NCBI GenBank assembly: GCA_016179105.1
Contig: JACOSB010000050.1
Coordinates: 1-49,439 of the forward strand
Source of the DNA: Candidatus Acetothermia bacterium
Lineage (GTDB): Bacteria; Bipolaricaulota; Bipolaricaulia; RBG-16-55-9; DRXL01
DNA length: 49,439 nt
Direction of reading: 5' to 3'
Both the position numbers and the translations under genes were made by a program. The notes beneath the pieces were generated by a model. That model was not told the origin of the DNA and searched no databases. It was given only the letters and a program-made list of their open reading frames with translations. This document shows positions 1 through 8,924 of the stretch, in pieces (the stretch's first letter is position 1; every line of letters starts with the position of its first letter).

Positions 1-2
1 GG

Positions 3-98
3 TTACGCTTTGTGCGGTTGCTCTTGTTTCTGTCACGGGCCGTGGAGCAGCGGTTGGGAGCAGTAGATGTAGTGACTGTGCCGATCAGATTTGGTTAA
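3..98 (+). CDS. Possible 3' end of a mobile-element ORF (partial, runs off left edge)
   Basis: The first bases are open in one plus-strand frame up to a TAA at 96-98, giving about 31 residues of basic and hydrophobic character (LLLFLSRAVEQRLGAVDV). It reads like the C-terminal tail of a transposase, but that is an inference from context: the eCIS gene on the opposite strand (104-274) stops abruptly just beside it, as expected if an insertion sequence had landed in it. There is too little sequence to assign a family. Confidence 0.22.
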   Translation, partial: LRFVRLLLFLSRAVEQRLGAVDVVTVPIRFG

Positions 99-103
99 GG
101 TGG

Positions 104-274
104 CTATTGTGATCTACTGAGTGTAGATATTTCCTTGGGCAGCTCTCCCTCGAAAAGCGGGAGAGAGAAGAGCTGCAATGCACCGCCCTGACGAAGTTCC
201 AGCCCATCCCACGCAAAATCGGGCCAGCGGTTGTCACGATTCAGATAAAGAAAATTGTTGTTATTCTCGCCCAT
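104..274 (-). pseudogene. Truncated eCIS tail-fibre-like protein (N-terminal stump)
   Basis: The ATG at 274 lies 3 bases after the stop of the preceding eCIS gene, with a weak AAGGAT upstream, so it is the next gene of the operon. Only 56 codons are open before TAG at 104. The residues FLYLNRDNRWPDFAWDGLEL resemble the N terminus that introduces the long distal fibre or repeat proteins at the end of eCIS clusters (recalled pattern, not searched). Full-length relatives would be several hundred residues, so this copy is almost certainly truncated, probably by the sequence that occupies bases 1 to about 110. A functional product is unlikely. Confidence 0.55.
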
Positions 275-277
275 GGC

Positions 278-1291
278 TTATCCTTCGACACCCATCCAGA
301 CCACGTGCCAGTTATTTTGCTTGAGTAAATTTAAATTGTCCTCTTTTTTGAAAAATTCTTCGGGGTTAACGAGTAACTTTCCACCACTCACCAGTTCAAA
401 ACTCATCTGTGGCATTAAGACGCGCAATGTGAACCCCGAACGGGTGGGCTCAATTTCCTTGGGACTGGGGCCGATAATGTTCGCAAATCCGTCAAGCAGA
501 AAGGAATCTTTTGTTCCGTCGCCATCTACATCTAAGACCCGATCAAAGAATCGGTTCCCGATGATGTGAGCACTGTAACATGGCTTCGTCCTGAACCGAG
601 CTGTAGTTGTATCAATATTTTCTACTTGGAGGCCTATCGGCTTCTTATTAGAGTCAGGCCAGAGTTCCCACTTCGTGTCTGGACTGGTCGCACCACAAGC
701 AACATACGGCTGCTGGGCCGGGCGCGCATTCCGTCGCTGAGCTGTCGATAAATCTTGCTTTAGCTGGCAGTTCAGCACCTCTGCCTGAGCGAGAATGATC
801 TTCATTCCGTTCGTGATATCGTTTTGTAACTTGAGGTCTGGATGAAGAGGGTCTCCGTCTAATAAAACCCAGCAGAAGATAGGTGCTTCTCGCAGCCGTA
901 CCACGCCGCGCGGTAAACAAATACCCTCACGCGTCTCAGATTCTTCAAGCTCCTCATCACTTGGATAAGAAACCGTAAGATAGTAGGAAACTGGTTTACC
1001 GCTTCCATCATCGGCCTTAGGTGGAACAGGTTCTACATGTTTCTCGGTAAGAACGATTTCGCGACCGAGTGCGTCGATGGCATAGCCGGGCAGAATGGTC
1101 ACTTCGCGGTCACCCTTCTTGCCGATGACCGCAAAGCCGCTGCCGACACCGGGCTGGTGCAAGCTCTGATTGTGCAGCCAGCGCATCTCGCGATTGAACG
1201 CTTCCAGCCCTTGCAGATCCGAAGCGAAGAGTCGCTGACCGTTGAAGAACTGCATACGCTCTAAGAATTTCATCTCTCCAATGAGTGCCAT
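278..1291 (-). CDS. eCIS distal structural protein, paralogue of the neighbouring gene
   Basis: A 337-residue soluble protein with no signal peptide or membrane segment. Its N terminus (FLERMQFFNGQRLFASDLQG, then a RWLHNQSLH motif near residue 40) matches the layout of the next gene upstream (ERLRYWQGQMLRSRDF, then RWWHNRALH), so the two are ancient duplicates. Both also share a conserved ALGREIVL / CFGRELIL strand and a late PQMSFELV / PNLPKGSS region. Such pairs follow the baseplate J-like genes in eCIS operons. A baseplate-periphery or fibre-attachment role is inferred from position only. It lies 21 bases after the upstream paralogue and 3 bases before the truncated fibre gene. Confidence 0.75.
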   Translation of the reverse strand: MALIGEMKFLERMQFFNGQRLFASDLQGLEAFNREMRWLHNQSLHQPGVGSGFAVIGKKGDREVTILPGYAIDALGREIVLTEKHVEPVPPKADDGSGKPVSYYLTVSYPSDEELEESETREGICLPRGVVRLREAPIFCWVLLDGDPLHPDLKLQNDITNGMKIILAQAEVLNCQLKQDLSTAQRRNARPAQQPYVACGATSPDTKWELWPDSNKKPIGLQVENIDTTTARFRTKPCYSAHIIGNRFFDRVLDVDGDGTKDSFLLDGFANIIGPSPKEIEPTRSGFTLRVLMPQMSFELVSGGKLLVNPEEFFKKEDNLNLLKQNNWHVVWMGVEG

Positions 1292-1312
1292 CTTGATTCC
1301 TCCTTCAAGGAT

Positions 1313-2290
1313 TCACTTGCCTCCACAACAACACGAGGGTTCAGCGCAAATCATCTCAACGGGATTTGCCATCTGACATCCGAGCCAACACACGTATAGT
1401 TTTCGCTTTCGGGTAAGAGTAATGAATCTCTGTTCATCAAAACCCTCATTGATTGGTACAGAACTTCCCTTTGGCAAGTTAGGCAACAACAATCTGAGCT
1501 TAAATCCATCAACAGCTGGATCACTGATATTGGTAAATGGAGCTAGAATGAAAGATTGTTGATCGCTATCCCAAAGAGGTTCTTCACTTTGCAACCAGGC
1601 AAAGTAGTTTGGGGTCTCTGTGAAACCCGCTGACGAGGTATCAATTCGAGTCTCCATGCCAACGGTCACATTGTTGCTTTCTGTCCATTTCTCCCAAGCT
1701 GTGTTTCCTGGAATCGTGGCTCCGCTGGCGATACGTGGTCTGGCGAGTGGCCTGGAGAACATAGGAATAGACTTTAGCGATAGTAATCCCCTACTGTTCT
1801 TATCATACTCTGCTTGCGCCAAAGGTACTCCATCAGTGGGACGGAAGCTTTTCAACGGCCTCCACTGAAACTCGAGCTCCTCTTGAAACAGCGAACACGA
1901 GTTCGGCAAACATGCTTCTCCGATCTCGTTCTTTTTAAGGTACTGAGAAGTTTCTTTGTAGCGTATCAGCAATACCAAATACTCATCACTACTTTGTTGG
2001 GGCACCGAGACATCGGGATGATCTTTGAGCAAAATTAGCTCTCTGCCGAAGCAGTCGTATGCCAAACCGCAAGTCACACGAACGACGATCGGAGGATTTT
2101 TCGAATTATCAGGTATAACTTTTAACCCAAAGCTCACTCCATAAGTATTGTGCAGCGCGCGGTTATGCCACCAGCGAAGTTGCGACTCGATCGCTACTTG
2201 ATCACGAAAGTCCCGGCTGCGCAGCATCTGCCCTTGCCAATAGCGCAGACGCTCCAACTCTTTAGAAGCAATAGACATATCTTTCATCAC
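1313..2290 (-). CDS. eCIS distal structural protein, paralogue of the 278-1291 gene
   Basis: A 325-residue protein that starts at ATG 2290, overlapping the stop of the 754-residue baseplate gene by 4 bases (translational coupling). The first 100 residues align with the downstream paralogue: YWQGQMLRSRDF, RWWHNRALH, then a predicted beta-rich body ending in CWLGC. An unusual feature is the C-terminal tail EPSCCCGGK, a cysteine cluster the paralogue lacks. It could bind metal or form disulfides; this is not established. A start 5 codons inside (second Met) is possible. Function beyond membership in the eCIS particle or its assembly is unknown. Confidence 0.75.
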   Translation of the reverse strand: MMKDMSIASKELERLRYWQGQMLRSRDFRDQVAIESQLRWWHNRALHNTYGVSFGLKVIPDNSKNPPIVVRVTCGLAYDCFGRELILLKDHPDVSVPQQSSDEYLVLLIRYKETSQYLKKNEIGEACLPNSCSLFQEELEFQWRPLKSFRPTDGVPLAQAEYDKNSRGLLSLKSIPMFSRPLARPRIASGATIPGNTAWEKWTESNNVTVGMETRIDTSSAGFTETPNYFAWLQSEEPLWDSDQQSFILAPFTNISDPAVDGFKLRLLLPNLPKGSSVPINEGFDEQRFITLTRKRKLYVCWLGCQMANPVEMICAEPSCCCGGK

Positions 2291-4551
2291 AGCACCTCAA
2301 TTTGATGTTGGCCAGCAGCGACTAGCCCCAAAGGCCCAAGACAAACGTTGCCGCACTGAGGTTCTTTTCCCTCCGGGATGAGTTCTAACGAGAGAACATG
2401 ATCCACACCCACAGTCTCATCGATCACTTGCAACACCTCTGACCGATAAACATCTCGACCAAAAGGCCAGCCCACGCCGTCGGGACCGCCCTGCAACGGA
2501 TGGAAGAAGCGATTGAGCGCGTCCACGATTCTTTGTTGAAGCTCTGTCTTGTTCACGCCCACACACGCTTGAACCTTGGCCTGCACAGCTACCTCGAGAT
2601 ATGTAGGACCCACGACTTCCACGCGGGTCCCAATGACCCGGCGCCGAGTGAGATAGGCTCTCACAGCTTGCAGAAGTCCTTGGCTGGGCATCGGTCTATC
2701 CACCGGCAAGTAGGGGAGAACAAGGAGCGTGATCAAACCGGGTGCTTTGAAACACGGAAAGCTCGGATGAAGATTCGCTCTGGCCGAGACGCGCGCCAGT
2801 TGCACTCCCGGTGTCTCCTCTGCGAGCGTTTCGTAGTCCTGGAGCGTGACGGCGCGCTGAGGGGCTTCGACTAATTCGATCGCTCGGCCAATGGCATGTG
2901 GGAGCGTTTCTGCAGCAGCTCCTCCTTGAGCAGCAATCGGATTCGCGATAGATGCAAACTGCTTTTTCACATCATCAACGCTGCCTAGCAGTGCTCGATT
3001 GTGCGGCGAATTTGTCAACTCCTTAATTTTGTCTACACCAAGATTGCCGGCCTCTGCCCGAGTGGCACGATACGCTGCATAGACGGGAGTGTTGGTCGGA
3101 GGAACGTGGCCTTTTTCGCCGTCGCCGAACATAACTATCCCTTGGGTGGAATCGAGTAACAAATGCCGGTCACTGCGCTTCGAGGCATCGAAGTCAGCCC
3201 GAAGCTGCCATATATATAACTTTTCCCCTTCGAGCGTAAAGAGTTGAAAACTTGATTGCTGTACAGGGGCTTCGGGCAGCGCAAGCTCTTGATAAGGTCT
3301 GCCGTCCCCATAACCCAGTTGTATGGCTTCAACGCGTAAGTGACCCGTCGCAGTACCGGATGCTTCTCGATACTCTAACACGGTAAACCTAGGCAGACGT
3401 TTATCGTCATCAGTGAAGGTAAGCTGCACGATCTCTTGGTTCTGAGGATCAAATTGGAGCTTCAGATGTGTTAGCTTGCCCGGAGTAGGTGCTGGACCTT
3501 TAACAATTGCATTCTTGGCAATCGTCCATGTCACAGCTCCAGTTAGGTCTGTCATAGGTACAGGCACCGCTTGTTCTACTCGTACGCCATTCATCGCGAG
3601 GTTTGCTAGCTGTGGCGGAGCATCATAGGTACCCGAGACAAACCGGAAGCGGAGGTAGTACCACTCCTCTGGCACTGAGCCGATTGATTTCTTTCCCATT
3701 TCTTCTGAAATCTTAAAGAGCACGCGCCCATTCAGTGTGAAATTGCGCGTCTCATCCTTGACCTGCCTTTCTGTTGGATCTAAGGTCTTCCAGCTTCCTG
3801 CGGTTGTCAAAAATTCCCAGACCGTGCGGACGGAATGGTGGGCCAGAGTCCTGGAGTTCTCTTGCTCTAATGAAGGTCTCCGCTTTTCTTGACAAGTCAT
3901 CAGCGAGCCCGACGGACGACAGAGTTCTTGTTGCGCTTTGGCTTCCCGGATCAGGCGCAAGCGCTCTTCTTCTCCGGATCGTGAATTTGAGAATGTGAAA
4001 AAGAGACTCACGGGAGCACACGACGGCAAAGCTCTATCGAAGCCTAGATACAGAGTTGTACCGGGTTTAGGGTTACTGCCAAAGGGATAGACCAACTCAC
4101 GTCGAAGCAAGTGATCAGTGAGATCATGGAACCCTTTCTCATCGTGGAATTGAACTGCCCTTAGACGAGCCGGCACGATCGTGATCGGTTCTAGAGTTCG
4201 GAATCGCGTCTCGTGGCCGAAGGGGTCCATGCCGGAAAACTCCACAGTCGCAGGCAACCGACGATCAAAATCCTGGGCCGTAGCAAAGCTCAGCACCGTG
4301 TCAGCCGGTCGCGGAGGTCTCGGCATGAGGCCGACCAATGATAAAAATTTTCGCTTGTGCCGATCGGGGAGGCGATTGAGCTGATAGATGTCCATCTCGG
4401 CAAGCCACGCAAACATCTCAACGAGAGTGATCCCTGGATCATGGACGTTATGGTCAGTCCATTCCGGCGCGTAAAGAGGGATCAGCGCGCGACCTTCTTC
4501 GACCAAGTCTGCCCAGCGTCGGTCGTCGAGATTCGGTAAGGTTATTTTCAT
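2287..4551 (-). CDS. Baseplate assembly protein, J-like (Afp12/gp6-like)
   Basis: A 754-residue protein of the putative baseplate assembly family. The N terminus is diagnostic: LPNLDDRRWADLVEEGRAL, then HNVHDPGITLVEMFAWLAEM near residues 34-53, a signature of eCIS baseplate wedge proteins. The C-terminal third contains a typical baseplate J segment (FGDGEKGHVPP, then YETLAEETPGVQLARV) and the closing RFFHPLQGGPDGVGWPFGRD motif, which recurs in the next gene as EFLHPLRGGPDKRGWELGRD. In contractile systems such proteins build the wedges joining spike hub and sheath. It starts 3 bases after the stop of the 1217-residue gene and overlaps the following gene. Confidence 0.88.
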   Translation of the reverse strand: MKITLPNLDDRRWADLVEEGRALIPLYAPEWTDHNVHDPGITLVEMFAWLAEMDIYQLNRLPDRHKRKFLSLVGLMPRPPRPADTVLSFATAQDFDRRLPATVEFSGMDPFGHETRFRTLEPITIVPARLRAVQFHDEKGFHDLTDHLLRRELVYPFGSNPKPGTTLYLGFDRALPSCAPVSLFFTFSNSRSGEEERLRLIREAKAQQELCRPSGSLMTCQEKRRPSLEQENSRTLAHHSVRTVWEFLTTAGSWKTLDPTERQVKDETRNFTLNGRVLFKISEEMGKKSIGSVPEEWYYLRFRFVSGTYDAPPQLANLAMNGVRVEQAVPVPMTDLTGAVTWTIAKNAIVKGPAPTPGKLTHLKLQFDPQNQEIVQLTFTDDDKRLPRFTVLEYREASGTATGHLRVEAIQLGYGDGRPYQELALPEAPVQQSSFQLFTLEGEKLYIWQLRADFDASKRSDRHLLLDSTQGIVMFGDGEKGHVPPTNTPVYAAYRATRAEAGNLGVDKIKELTNSPHNRALLGSVDDVKKQFASIANPIAAQGGAAAETLPHAIGRAIELVEAPQRAVTLQDYETLAEETPGVQLARVSARANLHPSFPCFKAPGLITLLVLPYLPVDRPMPSQGLLQAVRAYLTRRRVIGTRVEVVGPTYLEVAVQAKVQACVGVNKTELQQRIVDALNRFFHPLQGGPDGVGWPFGRDVYRSEVLQVIDETVGVDHVLSLELIPEGKEPQCGNVCLGPLGLVAAGQHQIEVL

Positions 4552-4554
4552 AAT

Positions 4555-7500
4555 CTATGCCTCGGCTGCTTTCAATTTGAGTCTTATTTCTCCAGCAACG
4601 ACGATGCGATCATCAGCAACAGCAATTTGCTCACCTTGTGGAACTCCGTTCAGCATCAATGACACTTCTTCCACGTAGTCGACTCCTTCGACGCGCTCCA
4701 GCACGGATGCCACATCGGAGAGGAAAACGTCTCGACCGAGTTCCCAACCGCGCTTGTCTGGTCCGCCGCGCAAGGGATGCAAAAATTCTTCCAGTGCATC
4801 GCGCGCGCGTTTTTCTACTGCTCCCGCTTCAGCCGGATCGATAGGCGCGATCGTGGCAGCTACATCGATGGGGAAGTAGTCTGGGCCAGTAACATAAATA
4901 TGGCTCGACGCAGCTAAATCTGCGGGAGCGTGCTCTTCAATAAATTGGCGTACTTGCTGGCGCAGCCCGAAGGACGGCCAGGGTCGCAGTTCCTGGCTTT
5001 GCGGGATGATAATTAAAGTCACCCAGCCTGGAATGACTCGACCGCTGGTGTTGTGTGTGGGAATCGCTCGAGCCACTGCGACCGCTGGCGATGCCTCATG
5101 CGCGAGAGTTTCGTAATCGGACGGCGCGATGGCTCGACCTCGATGGCGAATCGTTTGCGGGCCACGAAGACTGAAAGCCTCCAGAGTCTCACCATCTGCG
5201 CCGCCCTCCGCAGGCTCTGGGTTGGAGACGTCTTGTATGCCAGGCACACCGCCCATTAGCTGTTTGATCGTTTGCGCAGCGACATTGCCGACCAATCCCC
5301 CGCCCGCACGATACTGTTTCGCTGACACGGCAGCTCCAGCCGGAGGAACCTTCCCGTTGGTGCCATCGCCAAAGAAAAGTTTTCCACGTGCTCGATCAAC
5401 AACGTAATGCCGGTCATCGGGAGTGGAGAAGAAAAGATGCGGCTGTCCTTGCCAATGCACCCAGGCTTCAGTCACGCGCTTGTTCCTATCTCTTCGTAAC
5501 CGGAGATCATCTTTCACTATGTCGATCTGATCACCTTCGCGTCCCAACATCTCTTCAAGCTCCTTGATGATGCTCGTGGGATTGGTCTTGAAGATCTCTT
5601 GTGCCAAGATTCGCCATTCCACATTGGCTCGGGGGCCGATGAGTTCCCGCACTTCGATACGTTCTCCGGGGAGCACAGGAATTTGGGTAAAATTTAGGGC
5701 TTGATTCGGCAACCCATTGCTGATCCCCAATGGGACATCGTTCAGCGTCCGTCGTTGCGAAACCCAGACGGCGTTGGGGAAGATCCCGTTGATGGTGGGC
5801 TCGCCGGGGGGGCCGTCTTCTTTGAGTCGTCCGCGTAACCAGTGCAGCTCTGTGCCGAATCGCGCGAGCGGCTGGCTATCTTCAGCAGCGATGAACGAGA
5901 GAATACCGGGCACACGCAGATGTTGTGTCTCGTCTTCAGCGGAGAGCCTTTGCCATTCGAATCCGTCCCAGTATTCCCACAACATCGCTGGTCCTTGGGT
6001 TTCACCTCGTTTTTCCATAATGTCAAAATATAATCCCAGGCGATCGACGGGGAGTTTCTTGTCGAAACCCAGATAAAGTTCAGGAGTCACATCTTTGACT
6101 ATTTTGAAGGGCGAAAAGGTACTGCCGGGCCAACGGGCTTCGTACGTATGATCTTCGTACTGGAAGTCATTGTAGGTCAGGACGTGATCGGGGTAGACAG
6201 GACCGTATTGCCAAGTGTAACAGAGACGAAAGTCAGCAAGAGCTGGCGGCTGGTTGACAACATAAGTAAACTCGTTCGTAGTAGCAGCGGGACCAGTAGC
6301 AAGAGAACTGCCAAAAGTGCTACTAAGCCATGTTACTTTCGCTGTAAAACCATATCCGCCGCTTTCCAACCGTGCTCGCATCCATTTTGCTTCTTGATCG
6401 TTTACTTTTAGTACTGCCATATCCTCCGGAACTTCGAATTCGAATAAGCCGCCATTTTCAAAATCTGGTTTGCTGGTTTGCATGCCTTTTGGAATTAAGG
6501 GGATTATGTTCCAGTCTTTTCCATTCCAGTATTCCCAAACGATGCTGTGAGATAAAGGAGTTTTAGTTGTCGTTGCATTTTTACCTGGTTGAATATTTAG
6601 ATTTTGCTCTGGTGTAGGCGCTATACTCATAAAGACTTGGACTCTGGCTTTGGGCTTACTGAAAATTTCCTTGCTCGTAAAATAGAACGCGTTTCCAGGT
6701 CGTGGGTTTTGACCTAATGGGTAAAATGCTTTCGTAAGATCGAGAGATTCTGAGTTGGCAAAAGCTTTATCAGGTATGAGTCCTTTGGGATAACTACAGC
6801 GGGCGACTATATTGTCAATCTCAAATCCTGCTGACCCACCTATCAGAAGAGTATGGATTGGGCCAGATAAGGTAGCTATTCCCTTACTTAAGCGAGGATT
6901 AATTTTTGTGGTTCTTATTGTGAAATTTACATTAGCTGCAATTTTATGTGAACCATCATTAAAATTCTGGAACTGTATTGGCTCATCATTGATCGATATA
7001 TTATTGACAGTGTCTATGCCATTTAAGAATTCAAATTGAACTTGATCTGCAAAGCCACCTAAAGTAGAAAAATCAAACTTCATGTTGACATTTTGAAATA
7101 TGATAATGTTGCCACTACCAAAATAATTGCGAGCTGCCCTAACAAAGCATTCCCCAAACTTAATCTTGGTGGGATCGGGTCTAAAATCATGTAATGAGAC
7201 TGGTATGCCATCCTCCACAGAAGAAATCACGTCACCATCTTTAGATTTATTGTAGTCCATCCCAGTAAGTAGTACATCGAATGTAACTCTCCTTTCTTTA
7301 GGACATATAGGGCACCCTGATGATGCAGTAGTCTTTAGTTTGACACTTTCCACCTCTGGCAAAATCTGTGCGGGATTCGGCGGCAGCGGCTCCGTCAACC
7401 TCCCGCGAATCCAGTAAGATTCGACACCGTTCACTTTGGTCTTCGCTGTTTCGGCGCAATCAGTTTCTAATCTGTAGAAGCCGCTATATTTTAGCCCATC

Positions 7501-8208
7501 TGTGCTGTCGAGTTTCCTTGCGTCGTCTCCACAACTGGGACGCATATCCTTGAATCCACGCCAGACTTTCCCATCCCAGTACTCCCATAGAATGTCCAGA
7601 TGCTCGCTACTCGGAGTCGTCAGCTCGAATTCCACATCGAGGTGCGTCTCTCCCGACAGTGCCAGCAGGGTATCGTGCGCTATGTAAATGACATGAGGTA
7701 TGTCTTGGAGCTGAGATTTCTTGAACAACTCAAAACGTTTTCCCTTCAAGAAATCTTCTGAATGGTCGATGTATTGATCTCGGCCCGGCCATAAGCTGAA
7801 GACTTGCTTCAGTTTCGCAGCGGCGACCCCAATGGCGCGCTCGGTCTCAAAGACAATTTGATCAGTCTTCTCCGGCGGAGGTGGCGCTGCCACGGGTGTG
7901 TTGGCTGGAACCCGGCTATCGGGAGCTTTTTCAGAAAGCTGCAAGACGATCGGCGCGCGGGCAGACTGTGCCGGAACTAACTGCAAACCCAGTAGATCGA
8001 GGAAAGCGAGCTTGTTTTTCTCGGGAGCCTGGTTTAAGCGCTGAATAATCGCCTGCACATACCGAGAGAAGATCCAAGCAATCGCTGCATCGGTACTCTT
8101 TTCTCCGGGCTGCCACTCCGGTACATAACCCAAACGCCGCTTCAATAGCTCTTTTACAATCTTGGCTGCGTCGCGTCCGTCCAGCAGAATCTTAGGTTTA
8201 AAAATCAC
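4555..8208 (-). CDS. Large baseplate J-like protein (Afp11-like)
   Basis: A 1217-residue protein, about the size of eCIS Afp11-type wedge proteins. The N terminus (ELLKRRLGYVPEWQPGE) and repeated WEYWDGKVWRGF, WEYWNGKDWNII and WEYWDGFEWQRL motifs mark three internal repeat units, probably beta-sandwich domains. The last 400 residues hold the J domain (FGDGTNGKVPPAGA, SPAVAVARAIPT) and the closing EFLHPLRGGPDKRGWELGRD shared with the neighbouring 754-residue protein. The ATG at 8208 overlaps the stop of the gp25-like gene by 4 bases. A central stretch (about residues 300-560, bases 6540-7320) is more AT-rich than its surroundings, suggesting a variable insertion. Confidence 0.88.
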   Translation of the reverse strand: MIFKPKILLDGRDAAKIVKELLKRRLGYVPEWQPGEKSTDAAIAWIFSRYVQAIIQRLNQAPEKNKLAFLDLLGLQLVPAQSARAPIVLQLSEKAPDSRVPANTPVAAPPPPEKTDQIVFETERAIGVAAAKLKQVFSLWPGRDQYIDHSEDFLKGKRFELFKKSQLQDIPHVIYIAHDTLLALSGETHLDVEFELTTPSSEHLDILWEYWDGKVWRGFKDMRPSCGDDARKLDSTDGLKYSGFYRLETDCAETAKTKVNGVESYWIRGRLTEPLPPNPAQILPEVESVKLKTTASSGCPICPKERRVTFDVLLTGMDYNKSKDGDVISSVEDGIPVSLHDFRPDPTKIKFGECFVRAARNYFGSGNIIIFQNVNMKFDFSTLGGFADQVQFEFLNGIDTVNNISINDEPIQFQNFNDGSHKIAANVNFTIRTTKINPRLSKGIATLSGPIHTLLIGGSAGFEIDNIVARCSYPKGLIPDKAFANSESLDLTKAFYPLGQNPRPGNAFYFTSKEIFSKPKARVQVFMSIAPTPEQNLNIQPGKNATTTKTPLSHSIVWEYWNGKDWNIIPLIPKGMQTSKPDFENGGLFEFEVPEDMAVLKVNDQEAKWMRARLESGGYGFTAKVTWLSSTFGSSLATGPAATTNEFTYVVNQPPALADFRLCYTWQYGPVYPDHVLTYNDFQYEDHTYEARWPGSTFSPFKIVKDVTPELYLGFDKKLPVDRLGLYFDIMEKRGETQGPAMLWEYWDGFEWQRLSAEDETQHLRVPGILSFIAAEDSQPLARFGTELHWLRGRLKEDGPPGEPTINGIFPNAVWVSQRRTLNDVPLGISNGLPNQALNFTQIPVLPGERIEVRELIGPRANVEWRILAQEIFKTNPTSIIKELEEMLGREGDQIDIVKDDLRLRRDRNKRVTEAWVHWQGQPHLFFSTPDDRHYVVDRARGKLFFGDGTNGKVPPAGAAVSAKQYRAGGGLVGNVAAQTIKQLMGGVPGIQDVSNPEPAEGGADGETLEAFSLRGPQTIRHRGRAIAPSDYETLAHEASPAVAVARAIPTHNTSGRVIPGWVTLIIIPQSQELRPWPSFGLRQQVRQFIEEHAPADLAASSHIYVTGPDYFPIDVAATIAPIDPAEAGAVEKRARDALEEFLHPLRGGPDKRGWELGRDVFLSDVASVLERVEGVDYVEEVSLMLNGVPQGEQIAVADDRIVVAGEIRLKLKAAEA

Positions 8209-8618
8209 CGGGAGCCCCCTTCCTGGAGATAGAATGGGTAGACCAAATTTTGCAACGAATTGGTAGCCCGTACCCGATAGCTGACATCGATTAAGAGTTT
8301 GTTGCGCTCAACTCGATCTGTAGTCACTTTTACTTCCATCACATCGATACGTGGTTCCCAGTCGATTAAAGATTCTTCCACCCGCTTCTTGACTAACTCC
8401 ATTGTCGCAACGTTGACCGGCTCAAAGACGAAAGTATTCAGCCCCGCACCAAAGTCGGGTCGCATCACCCGCTCGCCGGGGTTTGTGCCCAGAATGATGC
8501 GGATGGACTGGCGGATGTCTTCTTCAAACGCAACCGTGCTGATCTTTCCATCGGCGACTAGACACGCTGGGAAAGACCAGCCGCGACCTAAGAAAGCTCT
8601 TTCTAAACTTCCGTTCAT
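8205..8618 (-). CDS. gp25-like (GPW) baseplate wedge protein
   Basis: A 137-residue protein starting at ATG 8618, preceded by GGAGG. An upstream Met at 8669 would run into the PAAR gene and is rejected. The core LGTNPGERVMRPDFGAGLNT is the hallmark of the GPW/gp25 family, followed by the expected RIDVMEVKV strand. In T4 phage gp25 nucleates sheath assembly on the baseplate; eCIS homologues (Afp9 type) do the same. It sits between the PAAR tip and the large J-like gene, the normal order, and overlaps the latter by 4 bases. Confidence 0.93.
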   Translation of the reverse strand: MNGSLERAFLGRGWSFPACLVADGKISTVAFEEDIRQSIRIILGTNPGERVMRPDFGAGLNTFVFEPVNVATMELVKKRVEESLIDWEPRIDVMEVKVTTDRVERNKLLIDVSYRVRATNSLQNLVYPFYLQEGGSR

Positions 8619-8622
8619 AGGA

Positions 8623-8904
8623 CTATCCTCCGATGAGAACCGTCGGCATGCCCATGACGATCGGTGCACCGCATCCGACTAGGTCACCCATACGCGCTGC
8701 CGGTCTACCTCCGATAAGTACCGTGAAACTTCCCATTACGATGGGTGTCGGGGGATGCGGACCAGCCAAGGGTGGCATGGCGCACGTATGAATGTCACCG
8801 ACAACAGCAGCGGGAAGCCCCCCGATGAGCACATTCGGCACGCCCGGTCCAGTGATTACTCCTGGATGTCCCGTCGGATCTCCGACTCTTGCAGCAGGCG
8901 GAAT
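8623..8904 (-). CDS. PAAR-domain spike tip protein, apparent ATT start
   Basis: The PAAR protein sharpens the spike and caps its trimeric end. The family N terminus PPAARVGDPTGHPG begins right after the codon at 8904-8902, which is ATT; a TAG lies at 8916-8914 in the same frame, so no ATG, GTG or TTG can precede the conserved block. A consensus AGGAGG lies 5 bases before the ATT. A GTG at 8841 would delete the first 21 residues, including the conserved PAAR motif. The reading gives about 93 residues with repeated NVLIGGLPAAVVGD and TVLIGGRPAARMGD motifs. The stop at 8623 lies 4 bases before the gp25-like gene. Confidence 0.88.
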   Translation of the reverse strand: MPPAARVGDPTGHPGVITGPGVPNVLIGGLPAAVVGDIHTCAMPPLAGPHPPTPIVMGSFTVLIGGRPAARMGDLVGCGAPIVMGMPTVLIGG

Positions 8905-8924
8905 AGGTTCCTCCTAATTGATCT

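Noticed and set aside
654..920. 88-codon minus-strand frame inside the 337-aa eCIS gene
   Set aside because: Shadow of the real gene in another frame; arginine- and serine-rich composition typical of out-of-frame translation.
8299..8682. 127-codon plus-strand frame opposite the gp25-like gene
   Set aside because: Antisense to a confident baseplate gene and overlapping the PAAR gene; no independent support.
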